Source: Caulobacter sp. NIBR1757
Lineage (GTDB): Bacteria; Pseudomonadota; Alphaproteobacteria; Caulobacterales; Caulobacteraceae
Assembly: GCF_027912495.1 (NCBI RefSeq)
Contig: NZ_CP115463.1
Location: 2,726,001-2,790,000 of the forward strand
Length of the DNA stretch: 64,000 nt
Direction: 5' to 3'
Shown: positions 16,256 to 25,006 of the stretch, one piece after another
How positions within the stretch are numbered: the first letter of the stretch is position 1
Layout: each line of letters begins with the position of its first letter
Translations under genes and position numbers: made by a program
The notes under the pieces: generated by a model
Database searches by the model: none
What the model saw: only the letters and a program-made list of their open reading frames with translations
What the model was told of the DNA's origin: nothing

Positions 16256-17995
16256 CTACTCGGCCGCCATCCGCACTTCCAGGCCCTGGGGTCCCCGGAT
16301 CAGCTTGCCCGGCATCGCCCCGGTCGCCTCGCCCTCTTCATAGGTGACCACGCCGCTGACGATGGTGGCGACATAGCCTTCCGCCTTCTGGATCATCCGG
16401 CGACCGTCGGCCGGCAGGTCGAAGACCATCTCCGGGGCCTGGATGGCCAGGCGCTCGAAGTCGATGACGTTGACGTCGGCCTTCATGCCGACCGCCAGCA
16501 CGCCCCGGTCGTTGAGCCCGTACAGCCGCGCCGTGTCCCGCGTCTGCATGGAGACCACCTTCTCCAACGGCAGGGTCGGGCCCCGCTTCCGGTCCCGCAC
16601 CCAGTGGGTCAGCATGTAGGTCGGGAAGCTGGCGTCGCAGATCACCCCGCAGTGGGCTCCGCCGTCCGACAGGCTGAGCACGGTGTTGGGGTCGTGCATC
16701 ATCGCGTGGATATGATCGAAATCGAACTGGGCGTAGTTCAGAAGCGGCAGGTAGATGTAGCCCTTGCCGTCCATCTCCATCAGCATGTCGTAGACGATGG
16801 CGTCCGGCGCCTGGCCGGTCCGCCCGGCGATGGCGGCGATGCTGTCCTCGGCGCGCGGCTCGTAGTCGAGACTGCCGTCCGGCTGCACCAGCCGGAACAT
16901 GCGGTCGAAGCCCTGGGTCATGATGGCGCCCAGCGGCCCCATCTTCTTGCTGGGATCGGCCAGGATCCGGGCCCGCACGGCCGGGTCCTTCAGCTTCTCC
17001 AGCCGCTCTTCGAACGGCAGGGCGGCGATGTCGCGATAGGTCTGGCGACCCACGAAGGGATGGATGGTGCTGCGCCAGCCCAGCACCAGGCCGGTCGGGC
17101 GGCAGGCGATCTGGGCGGTGATCGCCGCGCCCTGGGCCCGCGCCTTGGCGGTCCGGTCCAGCAGGTCGACCCAGTTGTCGGGCCGCATCGGCGACTGCAG
17201 CAGGCTGTAGGTCACGGTCACACCGGTCTCGGTGGCCATGGCCTTCATCCACTCGAACTCATGCTCGGCCGGGGCCATGTCCGAGCTCATCTCGAAGACG
17301 CCCGGCCCCACCGCCGCCATGGCCTTGCCGATGGCCAGCAGCTCGTCGTCGCCGGCATAGGTGCCCGGCATGACCTCGCCGTTCTTGGCGGTGTGGACGA
17401 TGGTCCGCGAGGTCGAAAAGCCCAGGGCCCCGGCCCGCACGCCCTCGGCGACGATCTCGGCCATCGCCGCGATATCCTCCGGCGTCGCCGGCTCGTTATG
17501 CGCCCCGCGCTCGCCCATGACATAGGCCCGCACGGCGCTGTGCGGCACATGGGTGGCGATATCCAGCACCCGGTCCTGGGCGTCCAGGCTGTCCATGTAC
17601 TGGGGGAAGGTCTCCCAGGTCCACTTGATGCCCTCGGCCAGGGCGGCGCCGGGAATGTCCTCGACGCCCTCCATCAGCTCGATCAGCCAGTCGTGCTGGT
17701 CGGGTTTCACCGGCGCGAAGCCGACCCCGCAGTTGCCCATGACCACCGTGGTCACGCCATGCCAGCTGGACGGCGACATATAGGGGTCCCAGGTCGCCTG
17801 GCCGTCGTAATGGGTGTGGATGTCGACCCAGCCCGGGGTAACGATCTTGCCGACCGCGTCGATCTCGCGCTTGCCGGCCCCGCTGACCTTGCCGACCGCG
17901 ACGATGACGCCGTCCTGAATGGCGATATCGCCCTCGAACGCCGCAGCGCCCGTGCCATCAACCACCCGCCCGTTCCGGATCACCAGATCGTACAT
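16256..17995 (-). CDS. N-acyl-D-amino-acid deacylase family amidohydrolase
   Basis: A 579-residue metal-dependent amidohydrolase of the COG3653 type, related to D-aminoacylases and D-hydantoinase-like enzymes. The N-terminal beta domain (YDLVIRNGRVVDGTGAAAFEGD) and the metal motif WVDIHTHYDGQ are clear; further metal and catalytic regions include SLSDGGAHCG and the C-terminal RGVLAVGMKADVNVID strand pair. The length fits. No transporter or racemase is adjacent, so the substrate is open. It starts at an ATG at 17995 and is separated by about 70 bp from the VapC gene. Confidence 0.88.
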   Translation of the reverse strand: MYDLVIRNGRVVDGTGAAAFEGDIAIQDGVIVAVGKVSGAGKREIDAVGKIVTPGWVDIHTHYDGQATWDPYMSPSSWHGVTTVVMGNCGVGFAPVKPDQHDWLIELMEGVEDIPGAALAEGIKWTWETFPQYMDSLDAQDRVLDIATHVPHSAVRAYVMGERGAHNEPATPEDIAAMAEIVAEGVRAGALGFSTSRTIVHTAKNGEVMPGTYAGDDELLAIGKAMAAVGPGVFEMSSDMAPAEHEFEWMKAMATETGVTVTYSLLQSPMRPDNWVDLLDRTAKARAQGAAITAQIACRPTGLVLGWRSTIHPFVGRQTYRDIAALPFEERLEKLKDPAVRARILADPSKKMGPLGAIMTQGFDRMFRLVQPDGSLDYEPRAEDSIAAIAGRTGQAPDAIVYDMLMEMDGKGYIYLPLLNYAQFDFDHIHAMMHDPNTVLSLSDGGAHCGVICDASFPTYMLTHWVRDRKRGPTLPLEKVVSMQTRDTARLYGLNDRGVLAVGMKADVNVIDFERLAIQAPEMVFDLPADGRRMIQKAEGYVATIVSGVVTYEEGEATGAMPGKLIRGPQGLEVRMAAE

Positions 17996-18064
17996 CGCCG
18001 TCTCTCCCCATGTTTTGGGGCGATCATGCGCGCAGGTGACGCGCGCGGAAAGTATGACGTGGCG

Positions 18065-18445
18065 TCAGGCGGCAGTGATGTCGGTCAGGGCAAAGTCGTT
18101 GCCGACGTAAAGCAGAGCGCACTCGTGCTCCCGCGCGATCGCGTAGGCGAAGCAATCTCCCAGGTTCAGTCCGGCCGGATGCACGCCTTTTCCCCAGCTG
18201 TCGTAGGCGGCCGCTGCCCGCCGGGCAGTCTCGCCGGTGACTGGCAACACCTCCAGAGGCAATCCATTCAGCAGGACGTCCATGTCAGACGAGGCGCCGC
18301 GGCGCGCAGCCACAATGAGAACCTCGGTCAGCGTCCCGGCCGACATGAGCAGCCGACCACCAGTCGACAGAGCCGCCTGGCATCGATCCGCTTCCGGTTC
18401 GTCCATGACGATTGCGACCAACGCGGACGTATCGACCGCGATCAT
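18065..18445 (-). CDS. vapC: VapC-type PIN-domain toxin
   Basis: A 126-residue PIN ribonuclease, the toxin of a type II pair. The four acidic metal ligands are visible: D5 (IAVDTSALV), E41 (TLTEVLIV), D97 (LNLGDCFAYA) and D117 (YVGNDFALTD). It overlaps the antitoxin gene by four bases (ATGA), the usual coupled arrangement. Known VapC proteins cleave tRNA or rRNA; the target here cannot be read. Confidence 0.9.
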   Translation of the reverse strand: MIAVDTSALVAIVMDEPEADRCQAALSTGGRLLMSAGTLTEVLIVAARRGASSDMDVLLNGLPLEVLPVTGETARRAAAAYDSWGKGVHPAGLNLGDCFAYAIAREHECALLYVGNDFALTDITAA

Positions 18446-18699
18446 CCCGGCAACCCGTCTTCATCGTACAGAAAGTCTTGGCTGCGCGCGGCGCTCGGCC
18501 CACCTGTGGCCCGTTTCGCGGCGGATGCCCGTACGGCCTTGATCACCGCAACTCGTTCCGCAGGGCTGACATGCCGCCGCCTTGCGACGATCTCAGCCAC
18601 CTCCATGCCATGCCGGGTAAGCACAACCTCTTCGCCGGCCTCAGCCCGCTTCACGATCTCGGTCAGTTGCGCCTTGGCATCGGAAACAGAAACCCGCAC
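18442..18699 (-). CDS. Phd/YefM-like antitoxin partner of VapC
   Basis: An 85-residue antitoxin. The N-terminal segment VSVSDAKAQLTEIVKRAEAGEEVVLTRHG is the Phd/YefM DNA-binding fold, and the charged C-terminus ending in SQDFLYDEDGLPG is the likely toxin-neutralising tail. GTG at 18699 is preceded by GGAGGTGG. It is translationally coupled to vapC. Autoregulation at the upstream direct repeats is expected from the family. Confidence 0.88.
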   Translation of the reverse strand: MRVSVSDAKAQLTEIVKRAEAGEEVVLTRHGMEVAEIVARRRHVSPAERVAVIKAVRASAAKRATGGPSAARSQDFLYDEDGLPG

Positions 18700-18728
18700 G
18701 AGCCACCTCCATAGGAGCTCACATATTA

Positions 18729-18746
18729 GTCCAATCGATGGTCCAA
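18729..18746. promoter_or_regulatory. Direct repeats upstream of toxin-antitoxin operon
   Basis: GTCCAA occurs at 18729-18734 and again at 18741-18746, about one helical turn apart, within 50 bp of the antitoxin start. This is a plausible antitoxin/toxin operator, by position and spacing only. Confidence 0.4.
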
Positions 18747-18751
18747 ATCAA

Positions 18752-19366
18752 TCAGGCGGCTGCCTCCGCCTCCTCCCGCGTCGAGTAGACATGGTCCACC
18801 AGTCCCCAGGCCTTCGCCTCCTGGGCATCGAGGAAGTTGTCGCGGTCGAGGGCCATGGCCACCTCCTCCATCGTCCGCCCGCAATGCTCTGCGTAGAGCT
18901 CATAGATCCGCTGGCGCATCTTGATGATGTCCTCCGCGTGCCGGGCGACATCCGACGCCTGGCCGGAGAACCCGCCCGACGGCTGGTGCAGGACGATGCG
19001 GGCGTTCGGCATGCAGACCCGCTGGCCCGGCTCGCCGGCCATCAGCAGCAGCGAGCCCATCGAGGCGGCGAAGCCCATGCACAGGGTCGAGACCGGGCTC
19101 TTGATGTACTGCATGGTGTCGTAGATCGCGAGGCCGGCGGTCACCACCCCGCCCGGCGAGTTGATGTAGAGGCCGATCTCCTTCTTCGGGTTCTCGGCCT
19201 CGAGGAACAGCAGCTGGGCGCAGATCAGGCTGGCCATGCCATCCTCGACCGGCCCGTTGACGAAGATGATCCGCTCACGGAGCAGCCGCGAAAAGATGTC
19301 GAAGGATCGCTCGCCGCGGCTGGTCGATTCAACGACCATCGGCACGAGGTTCATCAAGCCGCCCAT
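18752..19366 (-). CDS. clpP: ClpP-family serine protease (secondary paralog)
   Basis: A 204-residue ClpP peptidase subunit. The catalytic triad is complete: S102 in [11 protein letters not shown]127 in VLHQPSGG and D176 in [11 protein letters not shown]; the IYINSPGG-type loop is present as GLYINSPGG. The ATG at 19366 has GGAGG six bases upstream and lies inside the end of the SRPBCC gene, so translation is coupled. The gene is not next to clpX or tig, which suggests an extra, non-housekeeping ClpP. Its placement behind an ArsR regulator hints at controlled expression. Confidence 0.9.
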   Translation of the reverse strand: MGGLMNLVPMVVESTSRGERSFDIFSRLLRERIIFVNGPVEDGMASLICAQLLFLEAENPKKEIGLYINSPGGVVTAGLAIYDTMQYIKSPVSTLCMGFAASMGSLLLMAGEPGQRVCMPNARIVLHQPSGGFSGQASDVARHAEDIIKMRQRIYELYAEHCGRTMEEVAMALDRDNFLDAQEAKAWGLVDHVYSTREEAEAAA

Positions 19367-19752
19367 TGCATCCTCCAGCCGCCGGTCCTGACAGGATCCA
19401 TGACCAGCGGCGCCGGCAGGCCGCCGTGGGCGACAAAACCATCGTGGGTCAGCCGCAGCCGCACCCCGCCGCATATCCCCGGCTCCAAGGCAAAGGTGAC
19501 GACGCTGTCGACGTCCCCTTCCCGCCAGCTCAGCCGCAGCAACCGTCCCTCCTCGATGGCCAGCACCTCGCAGTCGGCCGTGGCATTGTCGTTGACCGCG
19601 CCCGGCGCTCCGCCGACGGAGAATTTCGCGCCCAGCTCGGCGCGGAAATCGTTCGGTCCCAGCCAACGCGCCAGCAGCGCCGGGGTGGTCAGCGCCCGCC
19701 AGACCTTGTCGGCGCTCTCCTCCAGATCAAAGACGAGATCGATGTCCCTCAT
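19354..19752 (-). CDS. SRPBCC (AHSA1-type) domain protein
   Basis: A 132-residue START/Bet v1-like protein: [20 protein letters not shown] at the N-terminus, [11 protein letters not shown], and an LRLTHDGF strand near the C-terminus are typical of AHSA1 proteins. It overlaps the ArsR gene by four bases and the ClpP gene by 13. ArsR-SRPBCC pairs are common in proteobacteria and actinobacteria; the ligand is rarely known. Confidence 0.85.
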   Translation of the reverse strand: MRDIDLVFDLEESADKVWRALTTPALLARWLGPNDFRAELGAKFSVGGAPGAVNDNATADCEVLAIEEGRLLRLSWREGDVDSVVTFALEPGICGGVRLRLTHDGFVAHGGLPAPLVMDPVRTGGWRMQWAA

Positions 19753-20063
19753 TCGCCCATCCCCTTCAGCACGTCCTTCAAGGCATCGACCCGCTCGGGC
19801 CAGAAGGTGCGGTAGCGCGCCACCCAGGCCTCGAGATTCTCCAGCGCCCCGGGCGCGGCCCGGTACCAGGCCTGCCGCCCTTCCCGCCGCTCAGCCACCA
19901 TGCCGGCGCCCTTGAGCACTGACAGATGCTGCGAGATGGCCGGCTGTGAGACCGCGAAGCCCCGCGTCAGGTCGGACACGGTCATCTCCGCCGCGCTCAA
20001 GCGCTCGAACACCGCCCGGCGGGTCGGGTCGGCCAGGGCGCGAAAAATGTCGGGTTCAGGCAT
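19749..20063 (-). CDS. ArsR-family regulator of the SRPBCC-ClpP operon
   Basis: A 104-residue winged-helix repressor (IFRALADPTRRAVFERLS, SDLTRGFAVSQPAISQHLSVL, VAERREGRQAWY). No cysteine metal site is seen, so it belongs to the non-metal ArsR group often paired with SRPBCC proteins. The ATG at 20063 is chosen because an earlier in-frame ATG lies across a palindromic operator. It heads the operon ArsR-SRPBCC-ClpP. Confidence 0.85.
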   Translation of the reverse strand: MPEPDIFRALADPTRRAVFERLSAAEMTVSDLTRGFAVSQPAISQHLSVLKGAGMVAERREGRQAWYRAAPGALENLEAWVARYRTFWPERVDALKDVLKGMGE

Positions 20064-20069
20064 AGCGAT

Positions 20070-20089
20070 ACATAAGTACACACTTATGT
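20070..20089. promoter_or_regulatory. ArsR operator
   Basis: ACATAAGT (20070-20077), ACAC, ACTTATGT (20082-20089): a perfect 8-bp inverted repeat with a 4-nt spacer, directly upstream of the ArsR start. ArsR repressors typically bind such AT-rich palindromes. Confidence 0.65.
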
Positions 20090-20133
20090 GATTCGTCAAG
20101 GCTCCGAGGGCGGCCGCGGGCGAGGGTCAGTTT

Positions 20134-20292
20134 TCAGTCTTGCGTTGGCTCGGGCGTTGCGTCCGCGGCCTCTGCTTCGGCTTCATACTCCTCGGCCAGG
20201 GCGACCAGTCGTTCGACCACGTCGCGAGCCGTGACGTCCTTGGCCAGACGCCGACACTGCTGGGCTTTTTCGCGATAGTGAACCGAATCCAT
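20134..20292 (-). CDS. Small helical protein, unknown function
   Basis: A 52-residue soluble protein (MDSVHYREKAQQCRRLAKD, then VVERLVALAEEYEAEAEA). Short proteins with the pattern YREKAxxCRRLAxxxxxxxxxERLxxLAxEY are common in alphaproteobacteria and have no assigned function. ATG at 20292. It stands alone between the ArsR operon and a serine hydrolase. Confidence 0.7.
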   Translation of the reverse strand: MDSVHYREKAQQCRRLAKDVTARDVVERLVALAEEYEAEAEAADATPEPTQD

Positions 20293-20401
20293 GATGCTGC
20301 CTTGCCGTCCCGGGCGGACTGCCCGGTTCGGTCGAGGTGGCAACGCGTCGCCAGAGGCCTTCGTTCAACCCCTTGTCGATATTCGACAATTGCGGACAGC
20401 G

Positions 20402-21541
20402 TCAGCCCGCCATCGCGCCCCAGGCCGTCATCGCCAGGCTGAAGCCGCGCACGTCTCCCGTCGTGGTGCCGGCCATCTTGTTCATGGCGTAGGCGACGGT
20501 CGTGCCCTTATCGAGGTCGTTGATCACCATGCTGCCGCCATAGCCGCCCCAGAACAGGCAGTTGGGACCCGGCAAGGGCACGATGCCGCCGCTCAGCCCG
20601 AAGCCAAGCCCGAACCGGGCCTGGGTCCCGAAGATCAGGTCGATGCCGTCGATCTGCGGCTCCAGCGCCTTGCGGCAGCCGGCCTCGGACATGATCTGCT
20701 TGCCGCCGGCCGCGCCGCCGTTCGACAGGATGGACTGACAGAGCGCCACCGAGCGGGCGTTGCCCGTGCCGCCGGCGGCCGGGATCTCTGCCCCGCGCCA
20801 GGCCCGGGTCCTGGTCTCGGAGACGTCGATTCCCGGATTGGTCGCCATGTTCTTGAGCAACTCGCCGCCGTCGCCCTCGCCGATCGCCTGGCCCGGCGGC
20901 GGCGGGACCAGTTCGGCGACCCGGTCGTCCTCGCTGGCCGGCAGGCCGATGTGGAAGTCGGCCCCGATCGGCCCGGCGATCTCCTCACGGAACACCGTGC
21001 CCACCGTCTTGCCGGTGATGCGGCGGATCACCTCGCCGACCAGATAGCCCTGCGTCAGCGCATGATAGCCGCTGGCCGTACCCGGCTCCCAGAACGGCGC
21101 TTGGGCGGCCAGCAGGCTGGTGACCTTTTCCCAGTCGTAGATGTCGTCCTTGGCCAGCGGCTCCTTCCAGCCCGACAGGCCGGCCGAATGGCTCATCAGG
21201 TGGCTGACCTTGACGTCGGCCTTGCCGTTGGCCGCGAACTCCGGCCAGTACTTGGCCACCGGCGCGTCGAAATCGAGCTCGCCGCAGTCGGCGATCAACA
21301 GCGCGGTCAGGGCCGTCATCGTCTTGGTCGTCGAATAGACGTTGACGAGTGTGTCTTTTGTCCAGGCCCGGGTCTTCTCCGGGTCGGCCCAGCCGCCCCA
21401 AAGGTCAACCAGCACCTCGCCATTGGCCATGGCGCAGAAACTGGCCCCCAGGTCCTGACCGCTGGTCAGGTTGCTCTCGAACACGCCGCGCACGCTTTCG
21501 AACCTGTCGTGCGCCATACCCTGAACCGACCCATCCGCCAC
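20402..21541 (-). CDS. Beta-lactamase-fold serine hydrolase (esterase type)
   Basis: A 379-residue protein of the class C beta-lactamase/EstB family. The SxxK nucleophile motif is YSTTKTM; YHALTQG takes the place of the YxN motif, as in esterase members, and a Gly-rich FWGGYGGS lies near the C-terminus. No signal peptide is seen, favouring a cytoplasmic esterase over an exported beta-lactamase. The GTG start at 21541 has GGGGAG about six bases upstream; ATG at 21517 is the alternative. It follows the SDR gene closely and may share its transcript. Confidence 0.85.
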   Translation of the reverse strand: MADGSVQGMAHDRFESVRGVFESNLTSGQDLGASFCAMANGEVLVDLWGGWADPEKTRAWTKDTLVNVYSTTKTMTALTALLIADCGELDFDAPVAKYWPEFAANGKADVKVSHLMSHSAGLSGWKEPLAKDDIYDWEKVTSLLAAQAPFWEPGTASGYHALTQGYLVGEVIRRITGKTVGTVFREEIAGPIGADFHIGLPASEDDRVAELVPPPPGQAIGEGDGGELLKNMATNPGIDVSETRTRAWRGAEIPAAGGTGNARSVALCQSILSNGGAAGGKQIMSEAGCRKALEPQIDGIDLIFGTQARFGLGFGLSGGIVPLPGPNCLFWGGYGGSMVINDLDKGTTVAYAMNKMAGTTTGDVRGFSLAMTAWGAMAG

Positions 21542-21580
21542 GTCTGTCTCCCCTTTGTTGGCCGGGAGACTAAACAGCAT

Positions 21581-22354
21581 TCAGTTGGCGGTGAAGCCGC
21601 CATCGACGACGACCTCAGAGCCGGTCATGAAGGCCGCCCGGTCAGAGGCCAGGAAGACCACCGCGTCGGCGACATTGCGCGGCTGGCCCATGTGGCCCAG
21701 CGGATGGCGCGCCGCCAGTTGGGTGCGCGCCTCGTTGTCGCCCAGGCCGCTGGCGCCGGAGAAGGCGGCCACCACCTCATCGCCCATGGCCGTCTCGATG
21801 ACGCCCGGATGCACCGAGTTGACCCGCACGCCGGCCGCCGCAAGCTCCATGGCCAGACCCTTGGTCAGCAGCCGCACCGCCCCCTTGGAGGCGTTGTAAC
21901 AGACCGCCCCGGCCGACCCGACCAGGCCGGCCATAGACGACAGGTTGACGATCGCCGTGCCGCCGCCCCACTTCCCGGCCCTCTCGGCCAACAGCGGGAT
22001 CGCCGCCCGGCAGCCGAGGAACACCCCCTCGACGTTGACCGCATGGATGCGCCGCCAGTCCTCCAGCGTCGTCTCGGTCAGCGGCTTCATCAGGAACAGG
22101 CCGGCGTTGTTGACCAGGATGTCGAGCCCGCCCGCCTCAAGCCGGGCAAAGGCCATGGCCTTGTCCCAATCGCCCTCGGAGGTGACGTCCTGCGCGAGGG
22201 CAAGCCCGTCCAGCTCGGCGGCCAGATCGTCCGGCGCGGTCAAGTCCGAGCAGATCACCTTCGCCCCCGCCGCCGCCAAGGCCCGCGCGCATGCCGCGCC
22301 AATGCCTCGCCCGGCCCCGGTCACCAACGCTACGCGCCCGCTCAGATCGCCCAT
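21581..22354 (-). CDS. Short-chain dehydrogenase/reductase
   Basis: A 257-residue classical SDR. The NAD(P)-binding motif TGAGRGIG, the NNAG motif (ILVNNAG), the catalytic Ser (NLSSMAG) and YNASK are all present, as is the PGVIETAM loop. D37 after the second strand (VICSDLTAP) suggests NAD preference. It lies between the TetR gene and an esterase on the same strand, so the three may act on one substrate that remains unknown. Confidence 0.93.
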   Translation of the reverse strand: MGDLSGRVALVTGAGRGIGAACARALAAAGAKVICSDLTAPDDLAAELDGLALAQDVTSEGDWDKAMAFARLEAGGLDILVNNAGLFLMKPLTETTLEDWRRIHAVNVEGVFLGCRAAIPLLAERAGKWGGGTAIVNLSSMAGLVGSAGAVCYNASKGAVRLLTKGLAMELAAAGVRVNSVHPGVIETAMGDEVVAAFSGASGLGDNEARTQLAARHPLGHMGQPRNVADAVVFLASDRAAFMTGSEVVVDGGFTAN

Positions 22355-22387
22355 GTCTCATCCCCTGATTTGCTTTGCCCTGTTGTC

Positions 22388-22990
22388 TCAGACCCGGGCC
22401 CCGCCCGCCAGCGCTTCGAATGCGGCGTGGAACACCTCGTCCGGCATCAGCTCCGGGGTGAGGAAGCGCTGGAACAGCAGCCCCTCGATCAGGGCGTTGA
22501 TCACCCGCACCAGAACATCGGCCGGCATCGGCAGCTCGTCCTCGGCGCAGACCGCCTCGAACCAGTCGGCGCCAGCGATGAAACCCCGCTCCATGCTGTC
22601 GGTCACCTGCCGGCGCACATCCTCGTGCGTCAGGGCATAGGCCCGGAAGGTCAGGGCCCCGACCGCCGCGTCCCGCCGTTCGGGAACCGAGGCCAGCACC
22701 GCCTCCGACACCGCCCGCATCTTCTGGGCGAAGGTCGAGCCCGGCGCGAACACAGGCCGCACCGGCGCCCACTGCCGCTCGGCCAGGGCCATGAACAGCG
22801 CCTCGCGGTTCCTGAAGTTGCCGTAGATGGCCCCGGTGGTCATGCCGGCGCGCTCGGCGACATCGGCCAGGGTGGTGCGGTCGAAGCCCTTCTCCCGCGT
22901 CAGCGACAGGGCCGCGTCCAGCAGCCGCGCCCGCGTCCGCTCCCGCTTGTCGCCCTTGGGCCGGCGGCGGTTCGAGGCCTCGTCACTCAT
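22388..22990 (-). CDS. TetR-family regulator
   Basis: A 200-residue regulator with an N-terminal TetR domain (RARLLDAALSLTREKGFDRTT, DVAERAGMTTGAIYGNFRNRE). It is divergent from a serine hydrolase, with a palindromic AT-rich region between. It probably represses itself, the SDR/esterase genes downstream and the divergent hydrolase. Confidence 0.9.
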   Translation of the reverse strand: MSDEASNRRRPKGDKRERTRARLLDAALSLTREKGFDRTTLADVAERAGMTTGAIYGNFRNREALFMALAERQWAPVRPVFAPGSTFAQKMRAVSEAVLASVPERRDAAVGALTFRAYALTHEDVRRQVTDSMERGFIAGADWFEAVCAEDELPMPADVLVRVINALIEGLLFQRFLTPELMPDEVFHAAFEALAGGARV

Positions 22991-23007
22991 CGCGGGCAGG
23001 CTACCAT

Positions 23008-23042
23008 CTTGCTATTTTATAATTTGCCTATTTTATAGCAAG
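23008..23042. promoter_or_regulatory. Operator/promoter between TetR and serine hydrolase
   Basis: CTTGCTAT (23008-23015) and ATAGCAAG (23035-23042) are perfect inverted 8-mers. Inside them CTATTTTATA occurs twice as a direct repeat (23012-23021 and 23028-23037). This AT-rich island is in the 74-bp divergent gap, the expected site for TetR binding. Confidence 0.6.
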
Positions 23043-23064
23043 TCCACTTTTCGAGGCGTCTCCC

Positions 23065-24273
23065 GTGTCCGATCCCATCGCCGCCGCCCTGCAGACCTAC
23101 GTCGACGCCGGCGCCATGGCCGGGGCCGCCACCCTGATCTGGCGCCAGGGCCGCGAGCTGCAGTCCTGCGCCGTCGGCTGGGCGGACCGGGAAGCCCGCC
23201 GACCGCTGGCCCGCGACACCCTGTTCCGCATCGCCTCGATGACCAAGCCGGTCACCTCGGTCGCCGCCATGACCATGCTGCAGGACGGCCTCTTCTACCT
23301 CGACGACCCGATCACCACGGTGGCGCCCGAGTTCGGGGACATGCGGGTGCTCCGCGCCCCGGACGCGCCGCTGGGCGACAGCGTCCCGGCCGAGCGGCCG
23401 ATTACCTTCGGCGACCTGCTGACCCACCGTTCCGGCCTGACCTACGGTGGCCTGCATCCCGGTCCCCTGTCCGACGCCTACGCCCAGGCGCTCGGCGGCG
23501 ACATCGACAGCCATGTCGCCCCGGACGACTGGATCGCCGGCCTCGCCGCCCTGCCGCTGATTGCCCAGCCCGGCGCGGCCTTCAACTATGGCTGCTCGAC
23601 CGACCTGCTCGGCTTCCTGCTGGCCCGGCTCGAGGGCGCCACCCTCGGCGAGACCCTGGCCCGGCGGGTGTTCCGCCCGCTTGGCATGACCGACACCGGC
23701 TTCCTCGTCCCGGCCGCCCAGCGCCACCGCCGCGCCAGCCTCTACGGCTGGACCGCCGACGGCGTCATCGAACCGCGCCAGACCGCCTCGGCCGGCTCCA
23801 GCCTGCCCGAGCGGCCGGACGACATGGCCTATGAGTCCGGCGGCCAGGGCCTGTGGTCGACGCTGGACGACTACCTGACCTTCGCCCGGCTGTTCGTCGA
23901 GGGCGGCGGCCCGCTGCTGACCCCGGCCAGCTACGAACTGATGGTCCGCAACCGCCTGAGCGAGCCGCAGCGGCAGGCCGCGACCATGATGGGCGTGCCG
24001 ACCTTCCTGCCCGGCCACGGCTTCGGCCTCGGCCTCGCCACCGTTCTCGACCCGGCCACGGCCTCCTTCACCCGCGGCAAGGGCGGCGTCGGCACCGTCA
24101 GCTGGCCGGGCGCCTTCGGCGGCTGGTGGCAGGCCGACCCGACGGACGGCTCGGTGATGCTGTTCCTGACCCACAATGTTCTCGACCTCGAGCTGGCCGC
24201 CCAGGGCATCGGCCTCGGCGTCTACGGGGCCATCGGCGAGTTCCATGCGCTGGGCGTCGAATTGAAGGCCTGA
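23065..24273 (+). CDS. Beta-lactamase-fold serine hydrolase
   Basis: A 402-residue class C beta-lactamase-related hydrolase. The SxxK motif is IASMTKPVT, the Tyr motif is NYGCSTDLLG, and a TVSWPGAFGGWW segment replaces the KTG box. There is no signal peptide. GTG at 23065 is the first start after the operator. Divergence from the TetR gene suggests induction by the regulator's ligand. Substrate may be an ester or lactone; beta-lactam hydrolysis is less likely. Confidence 0.87.
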   Translation: MSDPIAAALQTYVDAGAMAGAATLIWRQGRELQSCAVGWADREARRPLARDTLFRIASMTKPVTSVAAMTMLQDGLFYLDDPITTVAPEFGDMRVLRAPDAPLGDSVPAERPITFGDLLTHRSGLTYGGLHPGPLSDAYAQALGGDIDSHVAPDDWIAGLAALPLIAQPGAAFNYGCSTDLLGFLLARLEGATLGETLARRVFRPLGMTDTGFLVPAAQRHRRASLYGWTADGVIEPRQTASAGSSLPERPDDMAYESGGQGLWSTLDDYLTFARLFVEGGGPLLTPASYELMVRNRLSEPQRQAATMMGVPTFLPGHGFGLGLATVLDPATASFTRGKGGVGTVSWPGAFGGWWQADPTDGSVMLFLTHNVLDLELAAQGIGLGVYGAIGEFHALGVELKA

Positions 24274-24316
24274 GGCGATTGCGTCGGCCACCTGACCGAC
24301 CGATAAGACCCGTCCG

Positions 24317-25006
24317 ATGGTTACCGGCCCCCACCCGCTCAATCGCCCGATCTGGAACGCCCTCAAGCTGTCCCAGCGTCAGCATGCCATCACCCGCGGC
24401 CAGGCCGTGCGCTTCGACCCCGCTTTCGGCCAGTTCGCCGCCATCCCCGACACCACCCCGGACAGCCTGGCGGCGCTCGGCGAGCTGGTTCGCGAGCACG
24501 GTGACGTCATCCTGTTCGAACCGGCCGACCTGCCAGCCGTCCCCGGCGCCGAGCTGGTGCAGCGCGCGCCCATTGTCCAGATGATCGCCGAGCAGCAGAT
24601 CGCACCGGGCAAGTCGCTGTTCGACGTCGAGCCCCTGACCGACGCCGACGGCGACGAGATGCTGGCGCTCGCCACCCTGACCAGGCCAGGCCCCTTCTTC
24701 AGCCGCACTCACGAGCTGGGCGACTTCGTCGGCGTCCGTGAGGGCGGCGTGCTGATCGCCATGGCCGGCGAGCGCATGCGCTGCGGGCCCTTCACCGAGG
24801 TCAGCGGCGTCTGCACCCTGCCGGAGCACCGAGGCAAGGGCCTGGCCGGACACCTGACACGCCACGTCACCGGCGCCATCCAGGCCCGCGGCGAAACCCC
24901 CTTCCTGCACGCGTGGGCCAGCAACACCGGGGCCATCGGCCTCTACGAATCTCTGGGGTATGTCCGGCGCGCCGAATTGACCGTCTCGCTGCTGGCTCCC
25001 GCCTAG
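24317..25006 (+). CDS. GNAT-family N-acetyltransferase
   Basis: A 229-residue acetyltransferase. The C-terminal half carries the acetyl-CoA loop VCTLPEHRGKGLAGHLTRHV and the LHAWASNTGAIGLYESLGY segment of FR47-like GNATs; the N-terminal half is divergent. It is 43 bp behind the serine hydrolase, so possibly co-transcribed. Its TAG overlaps the stop of the convergent caspase-like gene. Acceptor unknown. Confidence 0.85.
   Translation: MVTGPHPLNRPIWNALKLSQRQHAITRGQAVRFDPAFGQFAAIPDTTPDSLAALGELVREHGDVILFEPADLPAVPGAELVQRAPIVQMIAEQQIAPGKSLFDVEPLTDADGDEMLALATLTRPGPFFSRTHELGDFVGVREGGVLIAMAGERMRCGPFTEVSGVCTLPEHRGKGLAGHLTRHVTGAIQARGETPFLHAWASNTGAIGLYESLGYVRRAELTVSLLAPA

Noticed and set aside
16604..19915. 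Very long open frame of about 1,100 codons on the + strand
   Set aside because: It lies antisense to the amidohydrolase, VapC/antitoxin and ClpP genes, has a His/Gln/Arg/Ala-rich composition typical of GC-rich shadow frames, and no ribosome site.
20402..24273. Beta-lactam resistance genes
   Set aside because: Both hydrolases lack a signal peptide and a clear KTG box; esterase-type members of the family fit better.
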